Part shown: positions 1 through 9,233 of the stretch, piece by piece
How positions within the stretch are numbered: position 1 is the stretch's first letter
How the letters are laid out: every line of letters starts with the position of its first letter
Translations under genes and position numbers: made by a program
Notes under the pieces: generated by a model
Databases searched by the model: none
What the model was told of the DNA's origin: nothing
The model's input: the letters and a program-made list of their open reading frames with translations, nothing else
Source of the DNA: an uncultured Persicobacter sp.
GTDB taxonomy: Bacteria; Bacteroidota; Bacteroidia; Cytophagales; Cyclobacteriaceae
DNA length: 60,808 nt
Assembly (NCBI GenBank): GCA_947498325.1
Contig: CANMKE010000031.1
Span: 1-60,808, forward strand
Reading direction: 5' to 3'

Positions 1-74
1 GCAGGATTCGAACCTGCGAAGTCGAAGACAACGGATTTACAGTCCGTCCCATTTGGCCGCTCTGGAATCCCCCC
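1..74 (-). tRNA. tRNA-Tyr (GTA), 3' end cut off by the window edge
   Basis: Read on the minus strand, this gives a 7-nt 5' acceptor strand starting at 74, a D-arm, an anticodon stem ACGGA/TCCGT around the loop CTGTAAA (anticodon GTA), a long variable arm typical of tRNA-Tyr, and a T-arm GCAGG-TTCGAAT-CCTGC that ends at position 1. The 3' acceptor strand and discriminator base lie outside the window, so the gene is incomplete only because of the window boundary. Confidence 0.93.
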
Positions 75-471
75 AGATGCATTATAATGAACAATCACTT
101 TTCAAAAACTGATCCCCTAAAAAGCGCTTGTGGCGCACAAAGGTAGAACAATTTTTTATTTTTGAAAGCCGATTGCTTCAAAATTTTTCCTTTGAAATCT
201 TGCGCTGTTGTTGCGTTCGTTTCCTTAAGGGATTGCAAAAGTGGTGTCTTTTTTTGAAAAGTCAAACTGTATGGAAGAAAAAAAATGGGGCTGCGGAAAG
301 GTGCAGGGCTAAGTGGTTGAATTTTAGGGGAAATTTCAGTGAATTTTTTTTCAACTTTTTTTCCTTTAGTTTTGGCATAGGGCATGCCTGAAATGAGGCC
401 TCTGTGCTGGTTTTTTGTTTTTGCTTTAGCATTGAAGATGTTAAGGTGTTTAATTATAGTGGTTTAGTGTT
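75..471. other. AT-rich intergenic stretch, no gene seen
   Basis: About 400 nt lie between tRNA-Tyr and the MutS-like gene. The reading frames here are low-complexity Phe/Lys-rich shadows. No hairpin with a T-run and no convincing promoter pair was found. It presumably carries the upstream signals of both neighbours. Confidence 0.5.
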
Positions 472-2223
472 TTGAGTAATTTTTCTGATCAGTTTTCTGA
501 AAAAATCCGCTTTCACGAGGTGAAAAAAGCCGAGTGGCAGCGTAAATTTTATTTTTTGGTAGTCATTAGGCTGCTTATAGGCTTGGGAATGGCTTATTCC
601 CTTTATCATATTTTATATTTTAAAGCGGTTTATCCCGCTTTGTATTTCTTCTTTGGCGGCCTGGCGGTATTCCTGACGATGGTCAATTTATCAATTCGGG
701 TAAAAAGAAAGCTGCTTTATCACCGCAAGGGCGTGGCTTTTTTTGAGAATGAGGTCGGCATGCAGGCACATGAATTAAATCAGTTGTTTGCCGATGGAGA
801 AGGCAAGGAGTTGGCGGATTTCGCAGTGGACCTTGATTTGCTGGGTGCAGGCGGGATTTTTCAGCGACTGAACCGCAGCGTTACCCCCAATGGGGAAGAA
901 ACCTTGCTGAAGTGGATGCGCTGTGAGGCGGTGGATCAGGAGCAGGTGGAAGCGCGGCAGCGGCTGGTTAAGAAAATCAGTGCGCAAGCCGACTGGATGA
1001 CTGCCTTTCTGGTGGAAGGACTTTCCGAGGATTTGCATGAGGCAGGTGCGATTTCCATGAAAATGCCCGAAAAATCACGGAAGTGGTCGTCGCTGTGGCA
1101 GTGGGTTACTTACCTGTTGCCTGTGTTGGGGGTGTTGGCCGTGGGGCAATATTATATTTATGATTCTAAAATGATTGGCTGGGCAGCGGTGATTTTGTCG
1201 TGGGGAGCAACGAGCTATTTTGGTAAAGACCTGAAAGCGCACTTTGAATTGATTTCGCAGAAGGTGGCCTTGTTTTACCGCTATGGCCGCATGATGGACC
1301 TGGTGGAAAAGCTGGAGGCTGATGGTCTGCTAAAAGCGCATAAAGCAAGTTTGAAAAGTGCTTCGGAAGCCGTAGGTGCATTGCGTTCGGTAGCCTCTTT
1401 GGCCAATCAAAGGCAAAATGCTTTGGCATATATCATTGTCAATTCCTTGTTTGGGCTTGACTTGCAGTGGTACAGCAGGCTGATGAAATGGGAGCAGAAA
1501 TATGGCGCTCAGTTTGACGCCCAATTACAATTATTAGGTGAGCTGGATGCGCTGGTTACCCTCGGCTGGTGGCAATATACCCACCCTCATTATACCGTCC
1601 CGACTTTTGGTCAGCGGGTGGATATCAGTGCTTTGGGGCATCCGTTGATTCCGCAATCGAAATGCGTAACCAACGACTGGGGACTTTCTGAAGAAAACAG
1701 ACTGATATTAATTACAGGCTCAAATATGGCGGGGAAAAGTACCTTTCTGCGTGCCCTCGGGGTAGGGATGGTGCTTTCGCAGATGGGGGCGGTAGTCTAT
1801 GCAAAGCGTTGGAATATGCCTATTTTGCAGTTGCTGAGCAGCCTCCGACATTCTGATTCCCTGCAGGAACAAACCTCTTATTTTTATGCGGAATTGCTCA
1901 AATTACAGAAGGTGATGAGGCTGGCGGAGCAGCGCCCGTCATTGATTTTGCTGGATGAAATTCTGCGTGGAACGAATAACGATGATAAGTTTGAGGGCTC
2001 GGCAAGGATTATTGAAAAGCTCCGTCGACACGAAGGGCTGACCTTGTTGGCCACGCACGATACGGCGCTATGCCTTCAGTATCATGGGCTGAAAGATATT
2101 GTGCATTACTGTTTTGAAAGCCAGATAAAAGGCGGGGAACTGACCTTCGATTATAAAATAAGATCAGGGCAGGCTAAAAATAAAAATGCTACTTTCCTGA
2201 TGGAGCAAATGGGCATTGTTTAA
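472..2223 (+). CDS. membrane-anchored MutS-family ATPase
   Basis: This 583-residue protein has the MutS domain V ATPase at its C-terminus: Walker A GSNMAGKST (416-424), Walker B LILLDE (491-496) and an ATHD switch (527-530). The N-terminal mismatch-recognition domain of true MutS is absent. Instead there are hydrophobic segments near residues 26-75 and 210-247, so the ATPase should sit on the cytoplasmic membrane. A MutS core (lever/clamp-like helices, about 260-400) links the two parts. The start is TTG at 472: an in-frame stop lies at 457 and no ATG occurs before Met40. Bacteroidota commonly carry such 'MutS-related' proteins, but their function is not established, and I infer only a DNA- or nucleotide-dependent ATPase role. 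The gene ends in a strong hairpin terminator and is convergent with the next gene. Confidence 0.8.
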   Translation: MSNFSDQFSEKIRFHEVKKAEWQRKFYFLVVIRLLIGLGMAYSLYHILYFKAVYPALYFFFGGLAVFLTMVNLSIRVKRKLLYHRKGVAFFENEVGMQAHELNQLFADGEGKELADFAVDLDLLGAGGIFQRLNRSVTPNGEETLLKWMRCEAVDQEQVEARQRLVKKISAQADWMTAFLVEGLSEDLHEAGAISMKMPEKSRKWSSLWQWVTYLLPVLGVLAVGQYYIYDSKMIGWAAVILSWGATSYFGKDLKAHFELISQKVALFYRYGRMMDLVEKLEADGLLKAHKASLKSASEAVGALRSVASLANQRQNALAYIIVNSLFGLDLQWYSRLMKWEQKYGAQFDAQLQLLGELDALVTLGWWQYTHPHYTVPTFGQRVDISALGHPLIPQSKCVTNDWGLSEENRLILITGSNMAGKSTFLRALGVGMVLSQMGAVVYAKRWNMPILQLLSSLRHSDSLQEQTSYFYAELLKLQKVMRLAEQRPSLILLDEILRGTNNDDKFEGSARIIEKLRRHEGLTLLATHDTALCLQYHGLKDIVHYCFESQIKGGELTFDYKIRSGQAKNKNATFLMEQMGIV

Positions 2224-2228
2224 ACATT

Positions 2229-2265
2229 GCAGGTGCGAGGATTGCCTTGCACCTGCCATTTTTTT
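2229..2265 (+). terminator. Rho-independent terminator of the MutS-like gene
   Basis: An 8-bp perfect stem GCAGGTGC/GCACCTGC (2229-2236 with 2249-2256) has a 12-nt loop and is followed by CATTTTTTT. It starts 5 nt after the stop codon and lies between two convergent genes. Confidence 0.8.
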
Positions 2266-2281
2266 CGGCCATTAAAGCCGT

Positions 2282-3214
2282 TTATTTTTTGAGAAAGTCA
2301 GTGATTTTTTTCACCATCACCTCGTTCAGTCGGCGGTACGATTCAAAGGTCCATCCGCCTACATGAGGTGTAAAGAGTACGTTCTTTTGTGCTTGCAGCA
2401 GATCGAGTGCTTTGCGCTGGGGGTCGGTCAGCTGATTGAATTTTTCAACTTCCAGCACATCAAGGCCTGCGGCGATCAGTTTTCCTGATTGAAGGCCGTC
2501 GTTCAGCGCCTCGAAAGGAACAATTTCCCCCCTTGCGGCATTTAAAAAGTAGAGGTTCTTTTTGAATTTGTTGAAAAAGGCAGTGTCGAGCCATCCGCGG
2601 GTTTCTTCCGTGAGTGGCGTGTGAATACTCAGGATGTCGGTTTCTTCAAACAGCGTTTCCAAACTGACCTCCTGCGCATATTGGTCACTGAAATCGGATT
2701 TGTATTTGTCATAGGCAAGCACCTTGCAATTGAAGCCGAGCAGGCGTTGCGCAAAAGCACGGCCCATATTGCCATAGCCGATAATGCCGACGGTCTTGCC
2801 CATTACTTCATGCCCACGGTTGCCCTCCCGATCCCATTGATTGGCGCGCACTTCCGTATCTGCGGTATTGAGTTTGTTCATCAGGCTGAGTAACATTCCG
2901 AGGGTATGCTCCCCGACAGCGTCTCGGTTGCCTTCAGGGGCATTGATCAGGTGAATGCCTTTGGCTTTGGCGTAGGCTTCGTCGATATTGTCCATTCCTG
3001 CGCCAGATCGGGCAATGAATTGAAGGTTGGGCGCTGTTTCGAGCACTTCTTTGGTGAAGCGCATTTTAGAGCGCACCATGACACCGTCGTATTGGTGTAA
3101 AATGTCGATCACTTCTTCTTTGCTGATTGCTGGGCGGTAATCTGCGGTAAGGTTATTTTCTGCCAGCAAATCATGAATGGAGTCATGGAGCTGGTCAATG
3201 ATTAATATTTTCAT
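2282..3214 (-). CDS. D-2-hydroxyacid dehydrogenase, phosphoglycerate dehydrogenase-like
   Basis: This NAD-dependent D-isomer 2-hydroxyacid dehydrogenase has 310 residues. The Rossmann motif GYGNMG is at 146-151. The catalytic set is Arg228 (in NAARG), a Glu in LDVLEVE (255 or 257) and His284 (in TPHVGG). Most of the substrate-binding domain lies before residue 100, with the ARSGAGMDNID segment at 68-78. It lacks the C-terminal ACT regulatory domain of long SerA, so it resembles the short SerA type found in many Bacteroidota, which oxidises 3-phosphoglycerate to start serine synthesis. Other 2-ketoacid reductases share this fold, and no serC or serB lies beside it, so the substrate remains an inference. 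It is convergent with the MutS-like gene. Confidence 0.85.
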   Translation of the reverse strand: MKILIIDQLHDSIHDLLAENNLTADYRPAISKEEVIDILHQYDGVMVRSKMRFTKEVLETAPNLQFIARSGAGMDNIDEAYAKAKGIHLINAPEGNRDAVGEHTLGMLLSLMNKLNTADTEVRANQWDREGNRGHEVMGKTVGIIGYGNMGRAFAQRLLGFNCKVLAYDKYKSDFSDQYAQEVSLETLFEETDILSIHTPLTEETRGWLDTAFFNKFKKNLYFLNAARGEIVPFEALNDGLQSGKLIAAGLDVLEVEKFNQLTDPQRKALDLLQAQKNVLFTPHVGGWTFESYRRLNEVMVKKITDFLKK

Positions 3215-3222
3215 AATAGCAG

Positions 3223-3270
3223 TAGGGACGTTGCATGCAACCTCCGAACAGTAACATGCAACATCTCCAC
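3223..3270. repeat. degenerate copy of the GGACGTTGCATGCAACGTCC palindrome
   Basis: GTAGGGACGTTGCATGCAAC begins at 3223 and is followed by CTCCGAACAG rather than GTCCGTACCG. A second half-related string, ACATGCAACATCTCC, follows. This is an imperfect member of the palindrome family found at least nine more times in the window. Confidence 0.7.
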
Positions 3271-3285
3271 ATTAAGATTTTCAAA

Positions 3286-4647
3286 TTATAATAACAACAA
3301 ATGAGCGACCGTGAAGTACACTGTCAGCCCAAGCAGGTCATTGGCGATCGTAATAAATGGCCCTGAAGCCATGGCGGGGTTAACGCCCATTTTGTCAAGT
3401 ACCCAAGGGGTCATGGTGCCAAGAATTGAGGACAGCATCACGACGGTGTAAAGGGCAATGGCGACCACAAGGGAAAGGGCCATGGATTGACCCATTGCCA
3501 TGTTGATGCCAAAAACAATCAGGTTCAGCACCAGGCCGTTCAGCAATGCTACGCCAAATACCTTCAGCAGACGTACCGCCAGGCTCTCACGAATTGCGAG
3601 GGGATTGGCCAGCGACTGCACTACCAGTGAAGAGGATTGCAGCCCAACATTTCCGCCTGTGGCTGTAATTAATGGAATAAAGGCCGCAAGAACAGGGATA
3701 ATGGCCAGGTCGTCTTCAAAGCTGGCAATGAATTTTGCGGCAAGCATTCCTCCGCCCATCCCGATGATCAGCCATGGCAGACGAGAACGGGAGAGTTTCC
3801 AGATGGTATCATCCTCTTCCACATCCTCCGAAATACCAGCCATCAGGTTACGTTCATCTTCGGCGGCTTCAGTAATTACATCCACGACATCATCAATGGT
3901 AATTCTTCCGACCAGGCGCCCGCGGGCATTAACAACGGGCAGTGCTTCCAGGTCGTATCGTTGCATAATTTCAGCAACTTCTTCCTGCGAGCTGTCCGTA
4001 GATATGGTATTGACTTCCTGTTCAAAAATATCGCCTACCTTGGTGTGGTCTTTGGCAAGAATCATCTCTTTCAGTGATACTCGGCCAAGCAGTCGGTCAA
4101 AATCATCCACCACATATACCGAGTAGATTTTTTCGACATCTTCTGCCTGTCGGCGAATTTCCTCGATCGTACGCACGATATCCCACTTGTAGTTGGCTTT
4201 GATCAGCTCTTTGGCCATCAGTCCGCCGGCGGTATCTTCATCGTAGCGCAGCAGGTCGAGGATGTTCATCTGTGCTTCTTTGTCATTGATATGGGCAATG
4301 ACTTCGTCGCGCATGTGGTTGGAAATCTCCAGTAATAAATCCACCGCATCATCAGATTGCATGTCCTGAACGATCGGGGCGAGTTCTTTGGGGCTGAATT
4401 CCGCAACAAAAGGAAGCATGACGTCCTCATCGAGCTGAGCAAGAATTTCTCCAGCCACATCATGATCCAGAAGCATCAGGATGTACTTGGAGTCTTCCCC
4501 GTCCAGTTCTTCGAGGACCACCGAAATATCGGCAGGCTCTACCCCACGAAGCGATTCAATAATGAATCGGTCTTCATGGCTTTGTGCGGCTTTTTCAAGT
4601 TTTAGAACAAACTCTTTGGTTATTTCGAAGGGTGTTGCGAATTCCAA
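3286..4647 (-). CDS. mgtE: magnesium transporter MgtE
   Basis: This 453-residue MgtE-type Mg2+ channel/transporter of the inner membrane has the standard order: an acidic N-domain of helical repeats (about 1-130), a CBS pair (about 130-262, including [12 protein letters not shown] and [17 protein letters not shown]), a connecting helix, and a C-terminal pore of about five membrane segments (about 285-453). The pore includes the conserved [15 protein letters not shown] stretch. The N and CBS domains of this family sense cytosolic Mg2+ and close the pore. The length is normal. The start at 4647 overlaps the end of rsmA by 28 nt, which suggests translational coupling with rsmA upstream on the same strand. 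Confidence 0.95.
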   Translation of the reverse strand: MEFATPFEITKEFVLKLEKAAQSHEDRFIIESLRGVEPADISVVLEELDGEDSKYILMLLDHDVAGEILAQLDEDVMLPFVAEFSPKELAPIVQDMQSDDAVDLLLEISNHMRDEVIAHINDKEAQMNILDLLRYDEDTAGGLMAKELIKANYKWDIVRTIEEIRRQAEDVEKIYSVYVVDDFDRLLGRVSLKEMILAKDHTKVGDIFEQEVNTISTDSSQEEVAEIMQRYDLEALPVVNARGRLVGRITIDDVVDVITEAAEDERNLMAGISEDVEEDDTIWKLSRSRLPWLIIGMGGGMLAAKFIASFEDDLAIIPVLAAFIPLITATGGNVGLQSSSLVVQSLANPLAIRESLAVRLLKVFGVALLNGLVLNLIVFGINMAMGQSMALSLVVAIALYTVVMLSSILGTMTPWVLDKMGVNPAMASGPFITIANDLLGLTVYFTVAHLLLL

Positions 4648-5423
4648 TCTGTTTCAATTTTTTGGGTGAGTAAAACGAAATCTGCCACGGTCAATTGTTC
4701 CGCGCGTTTATCCAGCATTTCCCACGCCCTCAGCTCGTCTGATAAATTGAGGGGCTTGAGTGAGTTTCTCAGTGTCTTTCTGCGGTTGTTGAACCCTTGC
4801 TTCACAACCCTGAAAAACAGTTTTTCATCACAGTCCAAAGCAGCGGTGTCGTTCCTGCGAAGGCGGATAACGGCAGACTCCACTTTTGGCGGTGGGTTAA
4901 ATACCCCTGGAGGTACCGTGAACAGGTATTCCACCTCGAAGAAGGCTTGCAGCAATACACTGAGGATACCATACACTTTGTTGCCGTGCTTGGAAGCGAT
5001 GCGCTGCGCCACTTCCTTCTGAATCATGCCTACGCACTCAGGGATCAGGTCTTTGTTCTCCAGCAGTTTGAAATAAATCTGCGTGGAGATATTATAGGGG
5101 AAGTTACCGATCAGTGCAAATGGTTCACCACCAAAGTGGGTCGCGAGGTCCATGCGCAGAAAGTCACCAGAAATGATCTTGTTGCCCAGTGTTGGGTATT
5201 TCTTTTCAAGGTATTCAATGGATTCTTTATCGATATCGATCAGGTGGGTGTCAATGTCGTTACGCTCTATCAGGAAATCAGTAAGTACGCCCATTCCTGG
5301 GCCGACTTCCAGGGCCTGTTTGTAGCCTTTGAAGCCTGTAAGGCCGTCAGCAATATTTTTTGCAATACTCAGGTCAGTAAGGAAATGCTGACCCAGATGT
5401 TTTTTTGGTCTGACGTTATTCAT
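4620..5423 (-). CDS. rsmA: 16S rRNA dimethyladenosine transferase RsmA (KsgA)
   Basis: This 267-residue SAM-dependent methyltransferase should dimethylate two adjacent adenosines near the 3' end of 16S rRNA during small-subunit maturation. Visible motifs are [11 protein letters not shown] at the N-terminus, the SAM-binding [13 protein letters not shown] (motif I), the acidic LIDIDKES (motif II) and catalytic motif [11 protein letters not shown]. The C-terminal region carries the usual [12 protein letters not shown] and the helical [10 protein letters not shown] segment. The length matches the family. It is the first gene of an rsmA-mgtE pair and is divergent from pdxA. Confidence 0.96.
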   Translation of the reverse strand: MNNVRPKKHLGQHFLTDLSIAKNIADGLTGFKGYKQALEVGPGMGVLTDFLIERNDIDTHLIDIDKESIEYLEKKYPTLGNKIISGDFLRMDLATHFGGEPFALIGNFPYNISTQIYFKLLENKDLIPECVGMIQKEVAQRIASKHGNKVYGILSVLLQAFFEVEYLFTVPPGVFNPPPKVESAVIRLRRNDTAALDCDEKLFFRVVKQGFNNRRKTLRNSLKPLNLSDELRAWEMLDKRAEQLTVADFVLLTQKIETDWNSQHPSK

Positions 5424-5658
5424 ATCATTATTAATAAATTAGTGGCTGCCTGCCACATGGCTATGATCGTTTTCAATAGCTAAAATAATCCTTTTTCTGT
5501 GTGTCATTCCTTGTAGGAAAACACGTCTTTTTCAAAAAAAGCATTAAATTGCATCCTCAAAAATAGATAAATTACCCTTATCATGCACTATTGACCACCG
5601 TTTATATGGTTTGGCATGCAGGGGAATGTTTTTTAAACCCGAATTAATCGTCAGTTCA

Positions 5659-6792
5659 ATGAGGAAAAATACCACCGTAACGGAGATGAAGCCTAAAGTG
5701 GGGATTTCAATTGGAGATATCAATGGGATTGGCCCTGAAGTTATTGTTAAGGCATTAGCCGACAGCCGCATCCTGAATTACTGTCTTCCCGTGATTTATG
5801 CGTCGCCCAAAGTGGTTTTGTTTTACCGTAAGCGTTACAAGCTTGATGGTTTTTCGTTCCACCCTGCGCCGTCCATCGATAAGCTGCAGGAGGGAAAGGT
5901 GAACCTGATTCAGGTATGGAATGAGCCTTTGGAGATTACGGCAGGTAAGTCCACCGAAGTTGGCGGGCAATTCTCTTGGATGTCCCTGAAAACGGCTGCG
6001 GAAGATTTGAAAGCGGGCCATATTGATGCTTTGGTGACTGCCCCAATTAACAAGCAGAATATCCAGAGTGAAGATTTCGATTTCCCAGGGCATACAGAAT
6101 ACCTCACCCAGGTGGCTGGTGCTTCAGATTCCCTGATGCTGTTGTGTAACAACGAAGGCTTGCGGGTAGGGACGGTTACTGGTCATATTCCAATTTCCAA
6201 AGTGTCTTCTTCGCTGACTCCCGAGCTGCTGACCACGAAAATGAATATTTTCATTGACAGCCTCAAGAATGATTTTGGTATTGCCAAGCCGAAGCTTGCG
6301 GTATTGGGACTGAACCCCCATGCTGGTGAAGAAGGATTGCTTGGTGCAGAAGAGGAGCAGGTGATTCGCCCAGTGCTGGAGCAATTTAAAAAAGAAGGCA
6401 ATCTGATTTACGGGCCGTTTCCTGCGGATGGTTTCTTTGGTACAGGTGCCCACAAGAAATTTGATGGCGTGCTGGCCATGTATCACGATCAGGGTTTGAT
6501 CCCTTTTAAGTATGCTTCTTTTGATTCTGGTGTAAATTATACTGCAGGATTGCCAATTGTTCGCACTTCGCCCGATCATGGCACGGCTTATGATATAGCA
6601 GGGAAGGGAAAGGCAGATAAAGAGTCTTTTTTGGAGTCCTTGTTTATGGCGATTGATATTTGCAATAATAGATACATCAAATCGCAACAAGTCCACCGCC
6701 CGAAGGTTTCAGTGGAGGAGATGGACAGGAAAATGAGTCGTCGCAGGGATTTGCCTGCAGATGAAATTGACCGCTCGTTAGAGAAAGACTGA
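5659..6792 (+). CDS. pdxA: 4-hydroxythreonine-4-phosphate dehydrogenase PdxA
   Basis: PdxA oxidises 4-phosphohydroxy-L-threonine in the DXP-dependent branch of pyridoxal phosphate synthesis. Conserved stretches are GISIGDINGIGPEV near the N-terminus, TAPINK, FPGHTEYL (metal His), GLNPHAGE, and the C-terminal YHDQGLIPFK and GLPIVRTSPDHGTAYDIAGK blocks that hold metal and substrate. The frame is open from 5611, but family alignment favours ATG 5659 (378 aa) or ATG 5686. The latter is preceded directly by CGGAG, and I cannot decide between them. The short Lys/Arg/Asp-rich tail after about residue 340 is not conserved in the family as I know it. It is divergent from rsmA. Confidence 0.93.
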   Translation: MRKNTTVTEMKPKVGISIGDINGIGPEVIVKALADSRILNYCLPVIYASPKVVLFYRKRYKLDGFSFHPAPSIDKLQEGKVNLIQVWNEPLEITAGKSTEVGGQFSWMSLKTAAEDLKAGHIDALVTAPINKQNIQSEDFDFPGHTEYLTQVAGASDSLMLLCNNEGLRVGTVTGHIPISKVSSSLTPELLTTKMNIFIDSLKNDFGIAKPKLAVLGLNPHAGEEGLLGAEEEQVIRPVLEQFKKEGNLIYGPFPADGFFGTGAHKKFDGVLAMYHDQGLIPFKYASFDSGVNYTAGLPIVRTSPDHGTAYDIAGKGKADKESFLESLFMAIDICNNRYIKSQQVHRPKVSVEEMDRKMSRRRDLPADEIDRSLEKD

Positions 6793-6896
6793 TGATTTTG
6801 TCCCTGTTGAAGGATCATAAAGTGTGATTTGCATAAAAAATCCTTCATTGTTAAAATATTCGTGGGCAGAAGGCGTGACTTTTTAAAATTAATTTA

Positions 6897-6904
6897 TAAA
6901 TTTG
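6897..6904 (+). promoter_or_regulatory. Bacteroidota-type -7 box upstream of the DUF177 gene
   Basis: TAAATTTG matches the Bacteroidota -7 consensus TAnnTTTG exactly and lies 21 nt before the start codon at 6926. The expected TTG about 20 nt upstream is not clear (GTGACT is there), so only the -7 element is supported. Confidence 0.5.
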
Positions 6905-6925
6905 CGTCCTTGTTAGAGAAAAGCA

Positions 6926-7513
6926 ATGAAAACGCTTAAGCAATTTGATATAGATATCTTTCAATTGGGCTTGGGGGAACATGAGTTCTCGTTGAGTTTT
7001 GACGATACTTTATTCGAGCAATTTGAATTTAGTCTTGTAGAGAAAGGTAATGGTGTGGCGGACATTCGTTTGACGAAAGGTTCAAGACACATTAGCATGG
7101 ATTTTGCAATCGATGCTACGGTAGAGCTGATCTGTGATCGTTCTGTCGAACCCTATGAAGAAGAAATCACGGTAGAAGATAGCGTGTTTTTTAAATATGG
7201 GGACGAAGAGGAGCCTTATGATGGCGAATTTGCGGTGATCACTAAAGATACCCTGCGGATCAACGTCATGGAGTTCGTCTATGAGTTCCTAACCTTAGGG
7301 CTGCCAATGAAGCGCCTTCACCCTCGATACCGTGAGGAAGAAGAGGAGGAAGATTTGTTGGCGGAACTACTGCCTGACCGTCGGGAGGATGGCAAACTGG
7401 TGTACCAGTCAGATGTGGATGAAGAGTCTGAGGAGACTACGGATGAAGCTGAAGATGACGACCAGCCTGTTGACCCGCGCTGGGAGGCATTAAAAAAATT
7501 GAAGAAAAAATAG
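6926..7513 (+). CDS. DUF177 (YceD-like) protein
   Basis: This 195-residue protein has the DUF177/YceD fold: an N-terminal beta-rich part (FDIDIFQLGLGEHEFSLSFDD), a CDR motif (ICDRSVEPY) where the family usually has one or more Cys, and an acidic C-terminal tail of mixed Glu/Asp runs ending in a basic LKKLKKK. It sits directly before rpmF, the position this family occupies in most bacteria. YceD proteins have been linked to 23S rRNA maturation and to co-expression with bL32. That functional link is established for the family, not shown here. Only one Cys remains of the usual metal-type pairs. Confidence 0.88.
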   Translation: MKTLKQFDIDIFQLGLGEHEFSLSFDDTLFEQFEFSLVEKGNGVADIRLTKGSRHISMDFAIDATVELICDRSVEPYEEEITVEDSVFFKYGDEEEPYDGEFAVITKDTLRINVMEFVYEFLTLGLPMKRLHPRYREEEEEEDLLAELLPDRREDGKLVYQSDVDEESEETTDEAEDDDQPVDPRWEALKKLKKK

Positions 7514-7542
7514 TTGGTGAATCCTAATAATTATTTAGAGCA

Positions 7543-7737
7543 ATGGCACATCCTAAACGAAAGATCTCCAAAACAAGAAGAGATAAAAGAAGAACACATT
7601 ATAAAGCAGAGCCTGTAACGTTGTCTGTTTGTCCTACAACAGGAGAAACTCACGTACGTCACCGTGCATACTGGTTGGAAGGTAAACTTTACTACAAAGG
7701 TCAGGTTTACATCGAAAAATCAGAAGCTGCGATTTAA
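7543..7737 (+). CDS. rpmF: 50S ribosomal protein bL32
   Basis: This 64-residue protein has the invariant N-terminal [20 protein letters not shown] and the Bacteroidota C-terminal form [17 protein letters not shown]. Only one Cys is present (in LSVCPTTGE), so this is the zinc-independent (C-) type rather than a four-Cys zinc ribbon. It lies 29 nt after DUF177 and ends in a terminator, which separates it transcriptionally from fabH. plsX, often found between rpmF and fabH in other phyla, is absent. Confidence 0.97.
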   Translation: MAHPKRKISKTRRDKRRTHYKAEPVTLSVCPTTGETHVRHRAYWLEGKLYYKGQVYIEKSEAAI

Positions 7738-7761
7738 TTGTTTTCTACGAAAACTTTCAAA

Positions 7762-7797
7762 AAGCCCCAACTTATTAGATAAGTGGGGCTTTTTTTT
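7762..7797 (+). terminator. Rho-independent terminator after rpmF
   Basis: The stem AAGCCCCAACTTA/TAAGTGGGGCTT has one bulged base and a TTAG loop. It is followed by an unbroken run of T from 7790. Confidence 0.9.
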
Positions 7798-7871
7798 GCC
7801 TTAAACGTTCCTTCGCCAAATATGGGGGAGAACATTGATGAATATTTTCGAGAAATCAATCATTTTTCTTC

Positions 7872-8111
7872 TATATTTGTCAATTACTATTAGTGATGGT
7901 TTCCTGCCCGACTTTTGGGAAGGAAGCTTATTTTTATTGGAGGCCAGGCACAGTAAGCGTGCTGGGGAGTTTCCTCAAAAATACTTTTAGTTACGGCCTG
8001 CATACCGTCCCTGAGTAACTATTTTTTATTTGCTGAGGTCCTGTATGCGGACGGTTATTATTTGATTAATTAGCAGATTTGCTGCAAAGCATAAAGACTT
8101 TACCTTCAGGC
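7872..8111 (+). ncRNA. possible structured leader RNA of fabH with its -7 box
   Basis: TATATTTG (7872-7879) is a perfect TAnnTTTG -7 box, though no clear TTG lies at the right distance upstream. The roughly 230 nt between it and fabH hold several pairings. An outer AGGAA/TTCCT stem encloses a CCAG-CAC/GTG-CTGG hairpin (about 7930-7975). A stem AGTTAC/GTAACT lies near 7988-8020. GCATAC/GTATGC and ACCGTCC/GGACGGT are two mutually exclusive long-range pairings. No protein frame of note is present. It may be a regulatory leader or a free small RNA. I do not recognise a known RNA class. Confidence 0.35.
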
Positions 8112-9110
8112 ATGAAAAAATTAAACGCAATGGTGTCGGGAGTTCACGGATATGTTCCTGACTTTGTGATGGACAACAAAGAGTGGGCGAAATATGTGGA
8201 CACCAATGACGAATGGATCGTTTCCCGAACAGGAATTAAAGAACGTCGATTCTTAAAAGGTGAAGACCAAGGGTCTTCGGTAATGGGTATTGAGGCCGTT
8301 AAAGGCCTTTTGGAGAAAACAAACACCGCCCCTGAAGAGGTGGATTTGGTGCTTTGCTGTACTGTTACACCAGATATGTTCTTTCCTGCGACGGCAAATA
8401 TCATTGCCAACGGGGTAGGTGCAAAGAATGCTTTTGGTTTTGATTTGAATGCTGCATGTTCTGGCTTTTTGTACGGTTTGGTAACAGGGTCTCAGTTCAT
8501 TGAGACTGGAAAATACAAAAAAGTGGTTGTGGTCGGTGCCGATAAAATGTCCTCGATCATTGATTATAACAACCGCTCAACCTGTGTGCTTTTTGGTGAT
8601 GGTGCCGCAGCAGTAATGCTTGAGCCTACAGAAGAAGCAGTGGGTGTTATCGACAGCGAATTACAGGCTGATGGTGTCGGAGAGCCTTACTTGCATATGA
8701 AAGCAGGAGGTAGCCGCCGTCCTTCAACCCATGAAACCATCGACGCCAACGAGCATACCATCCATCAGGAAGGGTCTACGGTGTTTAAATTTGCAGTAAC
8801 AAAAATGGCCGATGTTTCGGCCGAGATTGTTGAGCGCAACCAGCTTGCTCCTGAAGAAATCTCTTACCTGGTGCCTCATCAGGCCAACTTGCGAATCATT
8901 GATGCCACTCGCCGCCGTGTAGGTTTGCCAGTGGAGAAGGTGATGATGAACATCGACCGCTACGGCAATACCACCAACGCCACTATTCCTTTGTGTTTGT
9001 GGGATTATGAGAAGAAACTCAAAAAGGGTGACAACCTGATTCTTGCAGCCTTCGGTGGCGGCTTTACCTGGGGGTCAGTTTACCTTAAATGGGGGTACGA
9101 TTCAAAATAA
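8112..9110 (+). CDS. fabH: beta-ketoacyl-ACP synthase III FabH
   Basis: FabH condenses an acyl-CoA starter with malonyl-ACP, the first elongation step of type II fatty-acid synthesis in the cytosol. Counted from ATG 8112 (332 aa), the catalytic triad is Cys116 (NAACSGF), His256 (VPHQAN) and Asn286 (YGNTTNA), all intact. The N-terminal motif [13 protein letters not shown] and the C-terminal [12 protein letters not shown] also fit. The frame is open from 8079, but the extra 11 residues have no counterpart in the family, so 8112 is preferred. The gene is preceded by a long structured leader and followed by efp with its own promoter. Confidence 0.95.
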   Translation: MKKLNAMVSGVHGYVPDFVMDNKEWAKYVDTNDEWIVSRTGIKERRFLKGEDQGSSVMGIEAVKGLLEKTNTAPEEVDLVLCCTVTPDMFFPATANIIANGVGAKNAFGFDLNAACSGFLYGLVTGSQFIETGKYKKVVVVGADKMSSIIDYNNRSTCVLFGDGAAAVMLEPTEEAVGVIDSELQADGVGEPYLHMKAGGSRRPSTHETIDANEHTIHQEGSTVFKFAVTKMADVSAEIVERNQLAPEEISYLVPHQANLRIIDATRRRVGLPVEKVMMNIDRYGNTTNATIPLCLWDYEKKLKKGDNLILAAFGGGFTWGSVYLKWGYDSK

Positions 9111-9122
9111 TTGGCTTCTATT

Positions 9123-9153
9123 TTGCTGAAATAAAGGATAAACCTTACTTTTA
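9123..9153 (+). promoter_or_regulatory. promoter of efp-accB(-accC)
   Basis: TTG (9123-9125), 20 nt, then TACTTTTA (9146-9153) fits the Bacteroidota promoter form TTG-N~20-TAnnTTTG, with A for G in the last position. It lies 80 nt before the efp start and after the fabH stop. Confidence 0.6.
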
Positions 9154-9233
9154 TGCGCCGTTGAGAAATAGGTGTATGAATGGTGAGTTTCCTTACTTAG
9201 AAAGAAACTATTAGAAAATTTAAGATATAAATA

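Noticed and set aside
1-74. tRNA-Tyr as an integration site of an island
   Set aside because: No integrase gene and no duplicated tRNA 3' end were found in the window, and the 3' end itself is outside it.
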